From Rhizobium ecuadorense (GTDB taxonomy: Bacteria > Pseudomonadota > Alphaproteobacteria > Rhizobiales > Rhizobiaceae), in NCBI RefSeq assembly GCF_001187535.1, contig NZ_LFIO01001517.1, forward strand, positions 1 through 59,902: a DNA stretch of 59,902 bases, given 5' to 3'. This document shows, piece by piece, positions 52,438 to 59,902 of the stretch. Positions within the stretch are counted from its first letter, which is position 1; the number at the start of each line of letters is the position of its first letter. Both the position numbers and the translations under genes were made by a program. The notes under the pieces are model-generated. The model saw only the letters and a program-made list of their open reading frames with translations, was not told the origin of the DNA and made no database searches.

Positions 52438-53016
52438 TCAATGCGACCGGCTGGCCGGGCTCGGAATGTCGGGATGGATTTCCGCTGCCATCAGGCCCTT
52501 CTCGCCGTCGCCGAAGCGGACGAGCACCACCTGGCCGGGGCGCAGTTCCGTCAGGCCGAAACGGCGGAGCGTTTCCATGTGTACGAAGATGTCTTCCGTG
52601 CCCTCGCCGCGCGTCAGGAAGCCGAAGCCCTTGGTGCGGTTGAACCACTTGACGAGCGCACGCTCGAGGCCGCTCGTCGCGGTGACCTGCACATGTGTGC
52701 GCACAGGCGGGAGCTGCGAGGGATGAACCGCAGTCGACTGATCCATCGAAAGAATCTTGAAAGCCTGGTAGCCACGTTCGCGGCGCTGAATGAGGGCGAC
52801 GATGCGCGTTCCCTCGAGGATCGTCTGGTAACCGTCGCGGCGCAGGCAGGTCACGTGCAGGAGAACATCCTGCATGCCGTTGTCGGGCACGATGAAGCCG
52901 AAACCCTTGGCAACGTCGAACCACTTGACGACGCCAGTGATTTCAACAAGATCGACCGCCTCTGCCGATAGCTCGTCAAGGTCGGAGTATTCGTTCGATG
53001 AAATCCTGTCAGCCAT
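52438..53016 (-). CDS. Protein with two cold-shock domains
   Basis: A 192-residue protein with two nucleic-acid-binding cold-shock domains: about 26-92 (GVVKWFDVAKGFGFIVPDNG, VLLHVTCL) and about 118-182 (LVKWFNRTKGFGFLTRGEG, DIFVHMETL), each with the RNP1-like KGFGF and RNP2-like FVH or LLH motif. The acidic N-terminal 25 residues and the linker are variable. Two-domain cold-shock proteins of this length are common in alphaproteobacteria and serve as RNA chaperones. It is the first gene of a pair with DUF192. A nested inverted repeat lies upstream at 53049-53094. Confidence 0.9.
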   Translation of the reverse strand: MADRISSNEYSDLDELSAEAVDLVEITGVVKWFDVAKGFGFIVPDNGMQDVLLHVTCLRRDGYQTILEGTRIVALIQRRERGYQAFKILSMDQSTAVHPSQLPPVRTHVQVTATSGLERALVKWFNRTKGFGFLTRGEGTEDIFVHMETLRRFGLTELRPGQVVLVRFGDGEKGLMAAEIHPDIPSPASRSH

Positions 53017-53048
53017 TTGTCGCCAGCCCCTCGAATACGCGTCACACT

Positions 53049-53094
53049 GTTACGGTTAACTGATTCTTGAAATCAAGATTAACATCTTGGTAAC
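53049..53094. promoter_or_regulatory. Nested inverted repeat upstream of the cold-shock gene
   Basis: Three nested pairs share one centre: GTTAC/GTAAC (53049, 53090), GTTAA/TTAAC (53055, 53079) and CTTGA/TCAAG (53066-53070, 53073-53077). It begins 33 bases before the cold-shock start, so it may fold in the 5' leader of that mRNA or act as DNA dyad for both divergent genes. Confidence 0.4.
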
Positions 53095-53211
53095 GGATAA
53101 GCGCAAGTCCTAGTTTTCGGTTATTCCCAACTGCACATTTTATATCGATGACTTGCCCGAGGCTGACCTCAGCTCGCCGAAAAAGCCAGACCCAATAAAG
53201 GAGTAGATAGA

Positions 53212-53652
53212 ATGCGTTATCTCCATACAATGGTTCGGGTCAAAGACCTGGACGCTTCACTCGCCTTTTACACCACGCTGTTCGGGCTGGAGGAGATTCG
53301 CCGCCACGAAAACGAGAAGGGCCGCTTCACCCTGGTTTTCCTGGCCGCTCGCGACGATCTCGACCGTGCGCGCAGCGAAAAGGCTCCCTGCCTCGAACTT
53401 ACCTATAACTGGGACACGGAAGATTATAGCGGAGGACGCAATTTCGGCCACCTCGCCTATGAGGTCGACGATATTTACGCGACCTGCCAGAATCTGATGG
53501 ACAACGGCATCACCATCAACCGGCCGCCGCGCGACGGCAACATGGCCTTCGTGCGCTCGCCCGACGGCATCTCGATCGAAATTCTGCAGAAAGGCAGCCC
53601 GCTTGCCGCCGCCGAACCCTGGGCCTCGATGGGCAATACCGGCGCCTGGTAA
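53212..53652 (+). CDS. gloA: Lactoylglutathione lyase (glyoxalase I)
   Basis: A 146-residue metal enzyme of the VOC fold that isomerises the hemithioacetal of methylglyoxal and glutathione. The N-terminal MRYLHTMVRVKDLDASLAFY and the GrNFGHLAYEVDDI block supply metal-binding His5 and the second His; the last ligand is Glu in ISIEILQKG. AAGGAG is found before the ATG. The gene ends in a hairpin at 53661-53692. Confidence 0.95.
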   Translation: MRYLHTMVRVKDLDASLAFYTTLFGLEEIRRHENEKGRFTLVFLAARDDLDRARSEKAPCLELTYNWDTEDYSGGRNFGHLAYEVDDIYATCQNLMDNGITINRPPRDGNMAFVRSPDGISIEILQKGSPLAAAEPWASMGNTGAW

Positions 53653-53660
53653 GGCTTTTC

Positions 53661-53692
53661 GCCGCAAGGCTTTTGCGAGGCTTGCGGCTTTT
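53661..53692 (+). terminator. Terminator of gloA
   Basis: GCCGCAAG (53661-53668) pairs with CTTGCGGC (53681-53688), followed by TTTT. It lies 8 bases past the stop. Confidence 0.75.
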
Positions 53693-53829
53693 GCGATTTC
53701 GGGTTCGGCTGGCGCCTTGACACTTGCGGCGATCCGACCCCGCAGGCAATCTCCTGACGACTCGAAGCGGAGATGGCGGTTTTCGGCCATTTCCGCATCA
53801 ATTGGAGACTTTGCTTGCGTAACATTGAG

Positions 53830-54882
53830 ATGCGGATGTCGCTTACGGGCGCTTTGCTGATCGCCACTTCGGTGCTGGCGCTGTCTGGCTGCGCGTCGAA
53901 CAAGAAGGCGCTCGATTCCGCCGCAGCGGTTCCGGCACCGCAGGCAGCTGCACCTGCGCTTGCCGCGGCAGCGCCCGCAAGCCCTACCCCACGTTCGGTC
54001 TACACCGATCCCCGGCTCGTCAATGTCTCCGGCGCTCAAGCCGCGCCGCAGGCCGTTGCAGCGGATCCGAATGCCCCCGTCCCGCCGGCCGATCCGGCTG
54101 CAGCGGCGCCGGCCAATATCGGCGGGCTCGTGCTGCAGTCGACCCGGATCAACGCGCAGGCGATGAGTATCTTTTCCGACCATCAGCCGGCACCGCAGAA
54201 CAACAGTACGTCGACTGTCATTCAGCCTCAGGCCTATGCGCCGGTTGGGGGTGCAGCACCTGCGAGAAGCAGCGTCTACAGCCAGCAACCCGTATCAGGA
54301 CAGCCGGCGGAGCCGGTACTGCCGCAGCAATCTTCGCAGAATGGCAGCACGCAGATTGCGCCCGTTCAAACGGCGTCGCTGGCGACGGACAGCGGTGCGG
54401 CCCCGACGATGAACGCGCTCTACAGCGCGCCGAAGCAGAACCTGCTCGGCAGCCTCTCCGGCCTTTTGCAAAAAGCGTCCCTGCCCGGCATGACGCGTAT
54501 CGCGCCGAACGGGCTTCATGTACAGAACGACAAGGTCGAGGTCGGCTGCTTCAAGCCCGAGCTGTTGAACGTGATCAAGACGGTCGAAAACCATTTCGGC
54601 CGGCCCGTTATCGTCACGTCAGGCTATCGCGACGAAGAGCATAACCGCCTCGTCGGCGGCGCTGACGAATCGATGCACAAAAGCTGCGAGGCGGCCGACA
54701 TCCAGATCGACGGTGTAACAAAATGGGATATCGCCGCCTATATCCGCTCGCTGCCGAACCGCGGCGGTGTCGGCACCTATTGCCACACGGATTCGGTTCA
54801 TCTCGATACCGGCAAAAGCCGCGACTGGAATTGGGGCTGCGGCGGCAAACGCGCGCCGATGGCGACCGCAAGAGCGATCTGA
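53830..54882 (+). CDS. Lipoprotein with C-terminal M15-type peptidase domain
   Basis: A 350-residue protein. A lipoprotein signal (about 1-23) ends in ALSGC, then a long Ala/Pro/Gln-rich disordered part (about 25-215). The C-terminal domain (about 235-340) is of the Peptidase_M15_3 type, with zinc-ligand pattern SMHKSCEAAD (His283, Asp290) and THTDSVHLD-like CHTDSVHLD (His324). Family members cut peptidoglycan cross-links or stem peptides. The first residues of the open frame before 53830 are not signal-like; MRMSLTGALL starts the signal. It stands alone between gloA and the tRNA-Glu genes. Confidence 0.85.
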   Translation: MRMSLTGALLIATSVLALSGCASNKKALDSAAAVPAPQAAAPALAAAAPASPTPRSVYTDPRLVNVSGAQAAPQAVAADPNAPVPPADPAAAAPANIGGLVLQSTRINAQAMSIFSDHQPAPQNNSTSTVIQPQAYAPVGGAAPARSSVYSQQPVSGQPAEPVLPQQSSQNGSTQIAPVQTASLATDSGAAPTMNALYSAPKQNLLGSLSGLLQKASLPGMTRIAPNGLHVQNDKVEVGCFKPELLNVIKTVENHFGRPVIVTSGYRDEEHNRLVGGADESMHKSCEAADIQIDGVTKWDIAAYIRSLPNRGGVGTYCHTDSVHLDTGKSRDWNWGCGGKRAPMATARAI

Positions 54883-55033
54883 TCTCGCGAAAGCAGATCG
54901 CCATTACGCAACGGCAGCTCCGGCCCACACACTTTCGCCAAATCCTGCAAACTATTGATTCGTCAATCGTAATCTTGGGTTTCGCGACCGCAAAAATATC
55001 TGTCATTTTTTTGAAAAAAACCGAAATTGCCGC

Positions 55034-55062
55034 TTGCGGGATTCCAAACGCCTGACTATAAG
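55034..55062 (+). promoter_or_regulatory. Promoter of the first tRNA-Glu(TTC)
   Basis: TTGCGG (55034-55039), 17 bases, TATAAG (55057-55062), followed by a GC-rich discriminator GGCGCC, a mark of stringently controlled stable-RNA promoters. The predicted start near 55069 leaves a leader of about 12 bases. Confidence 0.7.
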
Positions 55063-55158
55063 GGCGCCACCACGAAGGAAGCGCCCTTCGTCTATCGGTT
55101 AGGACACCAGATTTTCATTCTGGGAAGAGGGGTTCGACTCCCCTAGGGCGTGCCACTT
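55052..55158 (+). repeat. 107-bp direct repeat, copy 1 (promoter -10 to tRNA-Glu 3' end)
   Basis: Identical at every base to 55591-55697. It spans the -10 element, leader and whole tRNA-Glu(TTC) gene. Confidence 0.95.
55081..55155 (+). tRNA. tRNA-Glu (anticodon TTC), copy 1
   Basis: A 75-base gene with encoded CCA. Acceptor GCGCCCT, anticodon stem CCAGA/TCTGG with loop TTTTCAT giving TTC, and T-arm AGGGG/CCCCT with loop TTCGACT. Identical to the gene at 55620. Confidence 0.96.
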
Positions 55159-55187
55159 TCTCTCCATTTAGAAGCCATCGCATCTGC

Positions 55188-55216
55188 TTGCAGAAGTCTG
55201 CGCGCGCGCCTATTTT
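55188..55216 (+). promoter_or_regulatory. Promoter of tRNA-Glu(CTC)
   Basis: TTGCAG (55188-55193), 17 bases, TATTTT (55211-55216), then a GC-rich run to the tRNA 5' end. Confidence 0.6.
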
Positions 55217-55230
55217 AACGGGGCCGGCCT

Positions 55231-55305
55231 GCGCCCTTCGTCTATCGGTTAGGACGACAGATTCTCATTCTGTAAAGAGGGGTTCGACTCCCCTAGGGCG
55301 TACCA
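55231..55305 (+). tRNA. tRNA-Glu (anticodon CTC)
   Basis: A 75-base gene with encoded CCA. The body equals the TTC genes except in the anticodon arm (ACAGA/TCTGT, loop TTCTCAT giving CTC) and a few positions. It reads GAG, the favoured Glu codon in GC-rich genomes. Confidence 0.96.
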
Positions 55306-55572
55306 ATTTTACCCAAATCAACGACCGGCACGGCACCGGATCAATAGTCTGTCCGACAGACGCAACAGTACACGCCCGCCCCGTCGTTTACGCACCTGCA
55401 CAGCCCGCAATGCGGATCACCAACTGCAACAGACTTGGCAATGGTCTCCTGCACGATGTTCTGAAGGCACGTATCTCTGCGGCCGCGACAATTGGCTTAT
55501 CGGCCCCGGCGCCACGTTTTCCACAGCAACAAAAAAATCGGCGAAAACGATGATTTTTTCGCGCCTTGGCGC
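55306..55572. other. Gene-free stretch between tRNA-Glu genes
   Basis: I see no gene or RNA in it. The short open frames lack ribosome sites and recognisable sequence. Confidence 0.5.
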
Positions 55573-55601
55573 TTGCAGCTTTTGAAGGTGCTGACTATAA
55601 G
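55573..55601 (+). promoter_or_regulatory. Promoter of the second tRNA-Glu(TTC)
   Basis: TTGCAG (55573-55578), 17 bases, TATAAG (55596-55601), GC-rich discriminator. The -35 lies outside the duplicated block yet has the same spacing as in copy 1. Confidence 0.7.
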
Positions 55602-55697
55602 GGCGCCACCACGAAGGAAGCGCCCTTCGTCTATCGGTTAGGACACCAGATTTTCATTCTGGGAAGAGGGGTTCGACTCCCCTAGGGCGTGCCACTT
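55591..55697 (+). repeat. 107-bp direct repeat, copy 2
   Basis: Identical at every base to 55052-55158. Confidence 0.95.
55620..55694 (+). tRNA. tRNA-Glu (anticodon TTC), copy 2
   Basis: A 75-base gene with encoded CCA, identical to the gene at 55081-55155. It converges on recJ, whose stop lies 46 bases away. Confidence 0.96.
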
Positions 55698-55739
55698 CTT
55701 CCTCCAAATTCTTCATCATCAGTCTTTTTGCGCGGCGTC

Positions 55740-57542
55740 TTATTTTGCCGGCGCAGCATCGCAGACGCGAAGCTGGATGCGGCGCGCGCCCTGGTAATGC
55801 TCGGCACTGAACGAACCCGCGACATGCAAGCTCGCGCCGCGTGAATTGATGAGGAGATTGCCGAGGGCCGTATCGGCGGCACGGAAGGCGATGCCGTCGA
55901 GCCGCGATCCGTCCATTGCCTCCATCGTCACCTTCACATGTTTTTCGCCGACCAGGCGTGCGTCGCGCACACGATGCGCCGGCACGGCAAAGAGCGGCTG
56001 GGCGTGGCCGGAGCCATAGGGACCGGCGGCCTCCAGGCGGTCGATGAGTTCGAGCGTGGCGCCGCTGGCGCCGATCGCGCCGTCGATCTTCAGCGTCTCA
56101 TTGGCGACGAGGCTCGCCACCGTTCTCGCCGACTTCTCGGTGAAGAAGGTCCTCAGTCTGCCGAGATCGGCGCGCTCGACCGTCAGCCCCGCAGCCATGG
56201 CGTGACCGCCGCCCTTGACCAGCAGCCCTTCGTCGACCGCGGCGCGCACCATCCTGCCCATGTCGAAGCCGTTGATCGAGCGGCCCGAGCCGGTGCCGCG
56301 GCCGGAGGGATCGAAGGCGATCGCGAAGGCCGGCCGTTTGAACTTCTCCTTCAGCCGCGCCGCGATCAGCCCGACAATGCCGGGATGCCATTTTTCATGG
56401 GCAGTGACGATGACGGAGGCGCCCTCGCCGTCGCCATATTCGGCGAGCGCCTCGGCTTCCGCCTCCTGCAGCATGGCAGCCTCCATCGCCTGGCGCTCGC
56501 GGTTGAGCTCATCCAGGCGCTGGGCGATCATTTCGGCCTCCCCGGCGTCATCAAGCGTCAGCAGGCGGCTTCCGAGGGCAGCATCGCCGATCCGCCCGCC
56601 GGCATTGATGCGCGGGCCGATCAGGAAGCCGAAATGATAGGGTGTCACCGGGCCGGCGAGCCCTGCCTTGCGAAAAAGGGCTGCAAGACCGGCATTGCTC
56701 TGGTGGCGGGCGGCGACCAGCCCCTTGACCACATAGGCGCGGTTGAGGCCCTTCAGCGGCACGACATCGCAGACTGTCGCCAGTGCGACGATATCCAGCC
56801 ATTGCAACAGGTCGAGTGCCAGGATGCCCTTGTTGCCGGTCGCCCGCAGCAGCCTGAGTGTGGCGACGAGCACCATGAAGACCACACCGGCGGCGCAAAG
56901 ATGCCCCTGCCCCGAGAGATCGTCCTCGCGGTTCGGGTTGACCAGCGCATGGCAGCGCGGCAGCTCATGTGTCACCTGGTGGTGATCGATGACGACGACA
57001 TCGATATTGCGGGAGGCGGCGGCGGCCAGCGCCTCGTGGCTGGTGGAGCCGCAGTCGACGGTGACGATCAGCCGGGCGCCATTGTCGATCAGCTGGTTGA
57101 TCGCCGCCGGATTGGGACCGTAACCTTCGAAGACGCGGTCGGGAATATAGATGTTCGCCTTGACGCCGAAATGGCTGAGGAAGCGGAACATCAGCGCCGA
57201 GGAGGCCGCACCGTCGACATCGTAGTCGCCGAAGATCGCGACGTTCTCGCCGCGCTCGATGGCGCTCACCAGGCGGGTCGCGGCCTTTTCGCAATCGGTC
57301 AGCGTATGAGGATCGGGCATCAGGCCGCGGATCGTCGGATCGAGGAATTCGATCGCCTCGTCCACCGCCACACCGCGCCCGGCCAGCACGCGGGCGATCA
57401 GATCCGGCAATCCGTGGATCTGCGACATGGCCAGCGCCCGGTTCTGCCCGGCCTGGTCGAGCCGCGCCACCCAGCGATTATCGAGCGCGGATTTCTCCAC
57501 GCCGAGAAACGCGCGCTGTACCGGATCGACGAGATCTGCCAT
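55740..57542 (-). CDS. recJ: Single-stranded-DNA-specific exonuclease RecJ
   Basis: A 600-residue 5'-3' exonuclease of recombination and mismatch repair. The DHH phosphoesterase core shows GDYDVDGAASSALMFRFLSH (motif I) and VVIDHHQVTHELP (motif III); the DHHA1 domain shows KGGGHAMAAGLTVERA near 470, and an OB-fold ends the protein. The ATG at 57542 (MADLVDPVQRAFLGVEKS) is preferred; the first ATG lies seven codons upstream. It is followed by the tRNA-Glu genes on the opposite strand. Confidence 0.96.
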   Translation of the reverse strand: MADLVDPVQRAFLGVEKSALDNRWVARLDQAGQNRALAMSQIHGLPDLIARVLAGRGVAVDEAIEFLDPTIRGLMPDPHTLTDCEKAATRLVSAIERGENVAIFGDYDVDGAASSALMFRFLSHFGVKANIYIPDRVFEGYGPNPAAINQLIDNGARLIVTVDCGSTSHEALAAAASRNIDVVVIDHHQVTHELPRCHALVNPNREDDLSGQGHLCAAGVVFMVLVATLRLLRATGNKGILALDLLQWLDIVALATVCDVVPLKGLNRAYVVKGLVAARHQSNAGLAALFRKAGLAGPVTPYHFGFLIGPRINAGGRIGDAALGSRLLTLDDAGEAEMIAQRLDELNRERQAMEAAMLQEAEAEALAEYGDGEGASVIVTAHEKWHPGIVGLIAARLKEKFKRPAFAIAFDPSGRGTGSGRSINGFDMGRMVRAAVDEGLLVKGGGHAMAAGLTVERADLGRLRTFFTEKSARTVASLVANETLKIDGAIGASGATLELIDRLEAAGPYGSGHAQPLFAVPAHRVRDARLVGEKHVKVTMEAMDGSRLDGIAFRAADTALGNLLINSRGASLHVAGSFSAEHYQGARRIQLRVCDAAPAK

Positions 57543-57622
57543 GCCATACTCCGCTGATTTCATCTGCTCTTTCTACTGGAGCAGCGGAGATAACATAGCG
57601 TTGGATTTGCAGACACGGATTT

Positions 57623-57868
57623 TTACCAGAATACCGCCCAGATGATCATGGCGACGCCGGCAAGCTGCACCAGCAGGAACGAAAACAGCGTCAGCAGAAT
57701 GGCCCAGTTGCGGCCTTCCCTGTGTTCATCGCCGTCATCCTCATCAGTGCTCTCCTGATGAATGTCACGGTAGGCCGGCTTGAGAATTTCCCCAAGCATA
57801 TCGGGGCGGTCCGGCGGCGCGTCGCTCGGGCGGCCATACCCCTTGCCGGCGTGGCTGTCCTTGCTCAT
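57623..57868 (-). CDS. Small C-terminally anchored membrane protein of unknown function
   Basis: An 81-residue protein. A charged, Pro/Asp-rich N-terminal half (SKDSHAGKGYGRPSDAPPDR) is followed by one hydrophobic span at the end (about 58-80, LLTLFSFLLVQLAGVAMIIW). GGAG stands eight bases before the ATG at 57868, which is why that start is preferred to the one four codons earlier. It lies upstream of recJ in the same direction with an 80-base gap. Family not recognised. Confidence 0.65.
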   Translation of the reverse strand: MSKDSHAGKGYGRPSDAPPDRPDMLGEILKPAYRDIHQESTDEDDGDEHREGRNWAILLTLFSFLLVQLAGVAMIIWAVFW

Positions 57869-57970
57869 GAAATTCTCCACGCAGACGACTCACCATCTAT
57901 GGTTTTATTTATATCAATATTTCGGTATTTGTTAATATAGACTTCCGTAAGGGGAGCCCGGACGACCAAC

Positions 57971-58020
57971 AAAAAAACCGCCCTGTCTTCTTGAACCGGC
58001 AGTTCAAGAAGACAGGGCGG
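57971..58020 (-). terminator. Strong terminator of hom
   Basis: A perfect 19-base stem (57978-57996 with 58002-58020) around a 5-base loop, followed on the minus strand by seven T residues. Confidence 0.95.
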
Positions 58021-58045
58021 CTCACATTGCCCGGAAGGGAAAGGC

Positions 58046-59371
58046 TTAAGCTTCTTCCTTCGGCCGCTCGATGCGAATCACCTGCGGTTCGCCGAAGAGA
58101 TACCCTTCCGACTTGATCGACGCGACGGCCTTGCGCACCGACTCTTCCATCGTCGCGTGGGTGACCAGAATGATCGTCTGGTGGTGCGACGGCGCCAGAT
58201 GCTGCTTGGAGCGCTGGACGATCGATTCCAGCGAGATGTTGTTTTCGGCCATGCGGGTTGCAACGCTGGCAAAGACGCCGGTGCGGTCGAGCACCGTCAG
58301 GCGGATGAAATAACCGCCCTCGTGGCTCTGCATCTGCGCCTTGCGGTAGGGTTCCAGCGCCTTTGCGGGATGGCCGAGTACCGGCACGCGCTGGGCGCCC
58401 GGCTGGCTTTTGGCGATATCGGCGATATCACCGAGCACCGACGAGGCCGTGGCATTGCCGCCGGCGCCAGGGCCAACCATCAGCAGTTCGCCGAGCACAT
58501 CGGATTCGATCGCCACCGCATTGGTGACGCCGTCGACCTGGGCAATGACCGAATCCACAGGCACCATTGTGGGATGCACGCGCTGCTCGATGCCGGTTTC
58601 GGTGCGCTGGGCAACGCCTAGGAGCTTGATGCGATAACCGAGCTCGGCGGCGGCGTGGATATCCTCGATCGAGATGTTGGTGATGCCTTCGAGATAGATA
58701 TCGTCGGCGGCGATGCGATTGCCGAAGGCGAGTGTCGTCAGGATGGAAAGCTTATGGGCCGTGTCGTTGCCCTCGATATCGAAGGCGGGATCGGCCTCGG
58801 CATAACCCAGCCGCTGCGCTTCCTTCAGGCACTCGGCGAAAGACAGCCCCTCCTTCTCCATCTTGGTCAGGATGTAATTGCAGGTGCCGTTCATGATGCC
58901 GTAGATGCGCGAGACGGAATTGCCGGTCAGCGATTCGCGCAGCGCCTTGATGACGGGGATGCCGCCGGCGACCGCCGCCTCGAAATTCAACAGCGTACCC
59001 TTCTCCTCGGCGATCGTCGCAAGCTCGACGCCGTGATAGGCAAGCAGCGCCTTGTTGGCGGTCACCACATGGAGACCACGCTGGAGTGCCGCGCGTACGG
59101 AGGTGTTGGCAGCCCCTTCGGCGCCGCCCATCAGTTCGACGAAGACGTCGATATCGCCCTTTTCGGCAAGATCTTCCGGCCGGTCGAACCAGGTGACAGT
59201 GGAAAGATCGACGCCGCGGTCCCTTGTCTTGTCACGCGCGGAGACCGCGGTGATGGTGATCGGACGCCCGCAGGTGACGGCAAGCTCGTTGCTCTTCTGC
59301 TGAATGATGCGGACTAGCGAGGCGCCAACGGTGCCCAAGCCCGCAATGCCGATTTTGAGGGCATCTGCCAT
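58046..59371 (-). CDS. hom: Homoserine dehydrogenase
   Basis: A 441-residue enzyme reducing aspartate semialdehyde to homoserine, the branch to threonine and methionine. NAD-binding motif GIAGLGTVGASLVRI (about 8-22), the catalytic domain with GTCNYILTKME (residues near 164-174), and a C-terminal ACT domain (about 350-430, YFIRLTVLDRTGVFASVATR) that usually gives threonine feedback. It ends in a strong terminator and lies 61 bases after the aminotransferase gene. Confidence 0.97.
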   Translation of the reverse strand: MADALKIGIAGLGTVGASLVRIIQQKSNELAVTCGRPITITAVSARDKTRDRGVDLSTVTWFDRPEDLAEKGDIDVFVELMGGAEGAANTSVRAALQRGLHVVTANKALLAYHGVELATIAEEKGTLLNFEAAVAGGIPVIKALRESLTGNSVSRIYGIMNGTCNYILTKMEKEGLSFAECLKEAQRLGYAEADPAFDIEGNDTAHKLSILTTLAFGNRIAADDIYLEGITNISIEDIHAAAELGYRIKLLGVAQRTETGIEQRVHPTMVPVDSVIAQVDGVTNAVAIESDVLGELLMVGPGAGGNATASSVLGDIADIAKSQPGAQRVPVLGHPAKALEPYRKAQMQSHEGGYFIRLTVLDRTGVFASVATRMAENNISLESIVQRSKQHLAPSHHQTIILVTHATMEESVRKAVASIKSEGYLFGEPQVIRIERPKEEA

Positions 59372-59397
59372 GGATCGATCCTGAATGTCTGTGTGGC

Positions 59398-59420
59398 GGC
59401 AGCCGCGGGACGCGGCTGCC
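59398..59420. repeat. Perfect 10-bp inverted repeat between the aminotransferase gene and hom
   Basis: GGCAGCCGCG (59398-59407), 3-base loop, CGCGGCTGCC (59411-59420). No T run follows on the minus strand, so partial termination or an mRNA stem is more likely than a full stop. Confidence 0.5.
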
Positions 59421-59432
59421 TTAAGATTTGGG

Positions 59433-59902
59433 TTAACGGTGCGCGTTCAGCGAAATGACGTTGTGCATCGTTTCGTCTGCCGTCGACATGAACTTCTTGA
59501 TGTTGCGCGCAGCCTGACGGATGCGGTGTTCATTCTCGACGAGCGCCAGACGGACATAGTCGTCGCCCTGTTCGCCGAAGCCGATGCCCGGGGCGACGGC
59601 GACGTCGGCCTTCTCGACCAAGAGCTTGGAAAACTCAAGCGAACCGAGATGACGGAACTTTTCAGGGATCTTCGCCCAGGCGAACATCGTCGCAGCCGGC
59701 GGCGGCACATCGAAGCCGGCCTTGCCGAAGCTTTCGACCATGACGTCGCGGCGGCGTTTATAGACGTTGCGAACCTCAGCAATGTCGGAGCCGTCGCCGT
59801 TCAGCGCATGCGTCGCCGCCACCTGGATCGGCGTGAAGGCGCCGTAATCGAGATAGGACTTGACGCGGGTGAGCGCCGCGATCAGCCGCTCGTTGCCGAC
59901 GG
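59433..59902 (-). CDS. AlaC-type aminotransferase, C-terminal part
   Basis: The last 156 codons of a class I/II PLP aminotransferase, cut by the right window edge. The sequence VKSYLDYGAFTPIQVAATHA, YKRRRDVMVESFGKAGF, then FAWAKIPEKFRHLGSLEFSK and VRLALVENEHRIRQAARNIK closely follows E. coli AlaC, which makes alanine from pyruvate and glutamate. LL-diaminopimelate-aminotransferase-like names are used for similar proteins. The PLP lysine is outside the window. It is upstream of hom in the same direction, so the two may share a transcript. Confidence 0.88.
   Translation of the reverse strand, partial: VGNERLIAALTRVKSYLDYGAFTPIQVAATHALNGDGSDIAEVRNVYKRRRDVMVESFGKAGFDVPPPAATMFAWAKIPEKFRHLGSLEFSKLLVEKADVAVAPGIGFGEQGDDYVRLALVENEHRIRQAARNIKKFMSTADETMHNVISLNAHR

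Noticed and set aside
55052..55697. tRNA-Glu repeats as direct repeats bordering an island
   Set aside because: The interval contains only another tRNA gene and about 300 bases without genes; a local duplication explains it better.

Overview
The window is chromosomal DNA of a Rhizobiales alphaproteobacterium, most probably Rhizobium of the leguminosarum/etli group. The evidence is a GC-rich sequence, the general amino-acid permease operon aapJQMP, a LexA operator of the alphaproteobacterial type (GAAC-N7-GAAC), supernumerary complex I proteins of the NDUFS4 and NDUFS6 type, an EipB-like (DUF1849) envelope protein, and a two-palindrome intergenic repeat that looks like a RIME1 element. No species was confirmed by database search.

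Layout. 1-5.4 kb: the pyruvate dehydrogenase operon, read leftward (pdhA, pdhB, pdhC, an SGNH hydrolase, a GNAT acetyltransferase, then the start of lpdA). 5.5-9.1 kb: ftsB, eno, kdsA and a glyoxalase-like gene, also leftward. 9.3-14 kb: lexA with two operators, comEC converging on it, and gltA. 14-27.2 kb: one long leftward block for translation and envelope building: rpsB, tsf, pyrH, frr, uppS, cdsA, rseP, bamA, lpxD, fabZ, lpxA, lpxI, lpxB. 27.4-37.4 kb: envelope and housekeeping genes (eipB-like, RidA, GDPD, FemAB-like, HIT, clpS-clpA, a phasin, DUF3126, cysE, an alpha/beta hydrolase). 37.5-44.8 kb: an NDUFS6-like zinc protein, an FAD monooxygenase, a MetC-type lyase and aapJQMP.

44.8-50.5 kb is the only clearly accessory-looking stretch. 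It holds a secreted protein made of about 14-residue Gly/Ala/Asp repeats, a DUF3597 protein, two short exported proteins, a gene-poor 0.8 kb stretch, and a 739-residue beta-helix plus RTX protein that looks like a type I secretion substrate. No secretion genes lie nearby. 50.5-55.7 kb returns to small core genes and holds five tRNA genes: Pro(TGG), Arg(TCT), Glu(TTC), Glu(CTC), Glu(TTC). The two Glu(TTC) genes sit in a perfect 107-bp duplication that includes the -10 element, with matching separate -35 elements. The right end has recJ, a small membrane protein, hom and the 3' part of an AlaC-type aminotransferase.

Most of the window is conserved core chromosome, and I found no clear undescribed multi-gene system. 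The best leads are the repeat protein and RTX protein of the accessory stretch, the duplicated tRNA-Glu units, a 37-codon membrane-peptide ORF facing the NDUFS4-like gene across a perfect palindrome, and several inverted repeats in control regions (phasin, metC/aapJ, ftsB, cold-shock gene).
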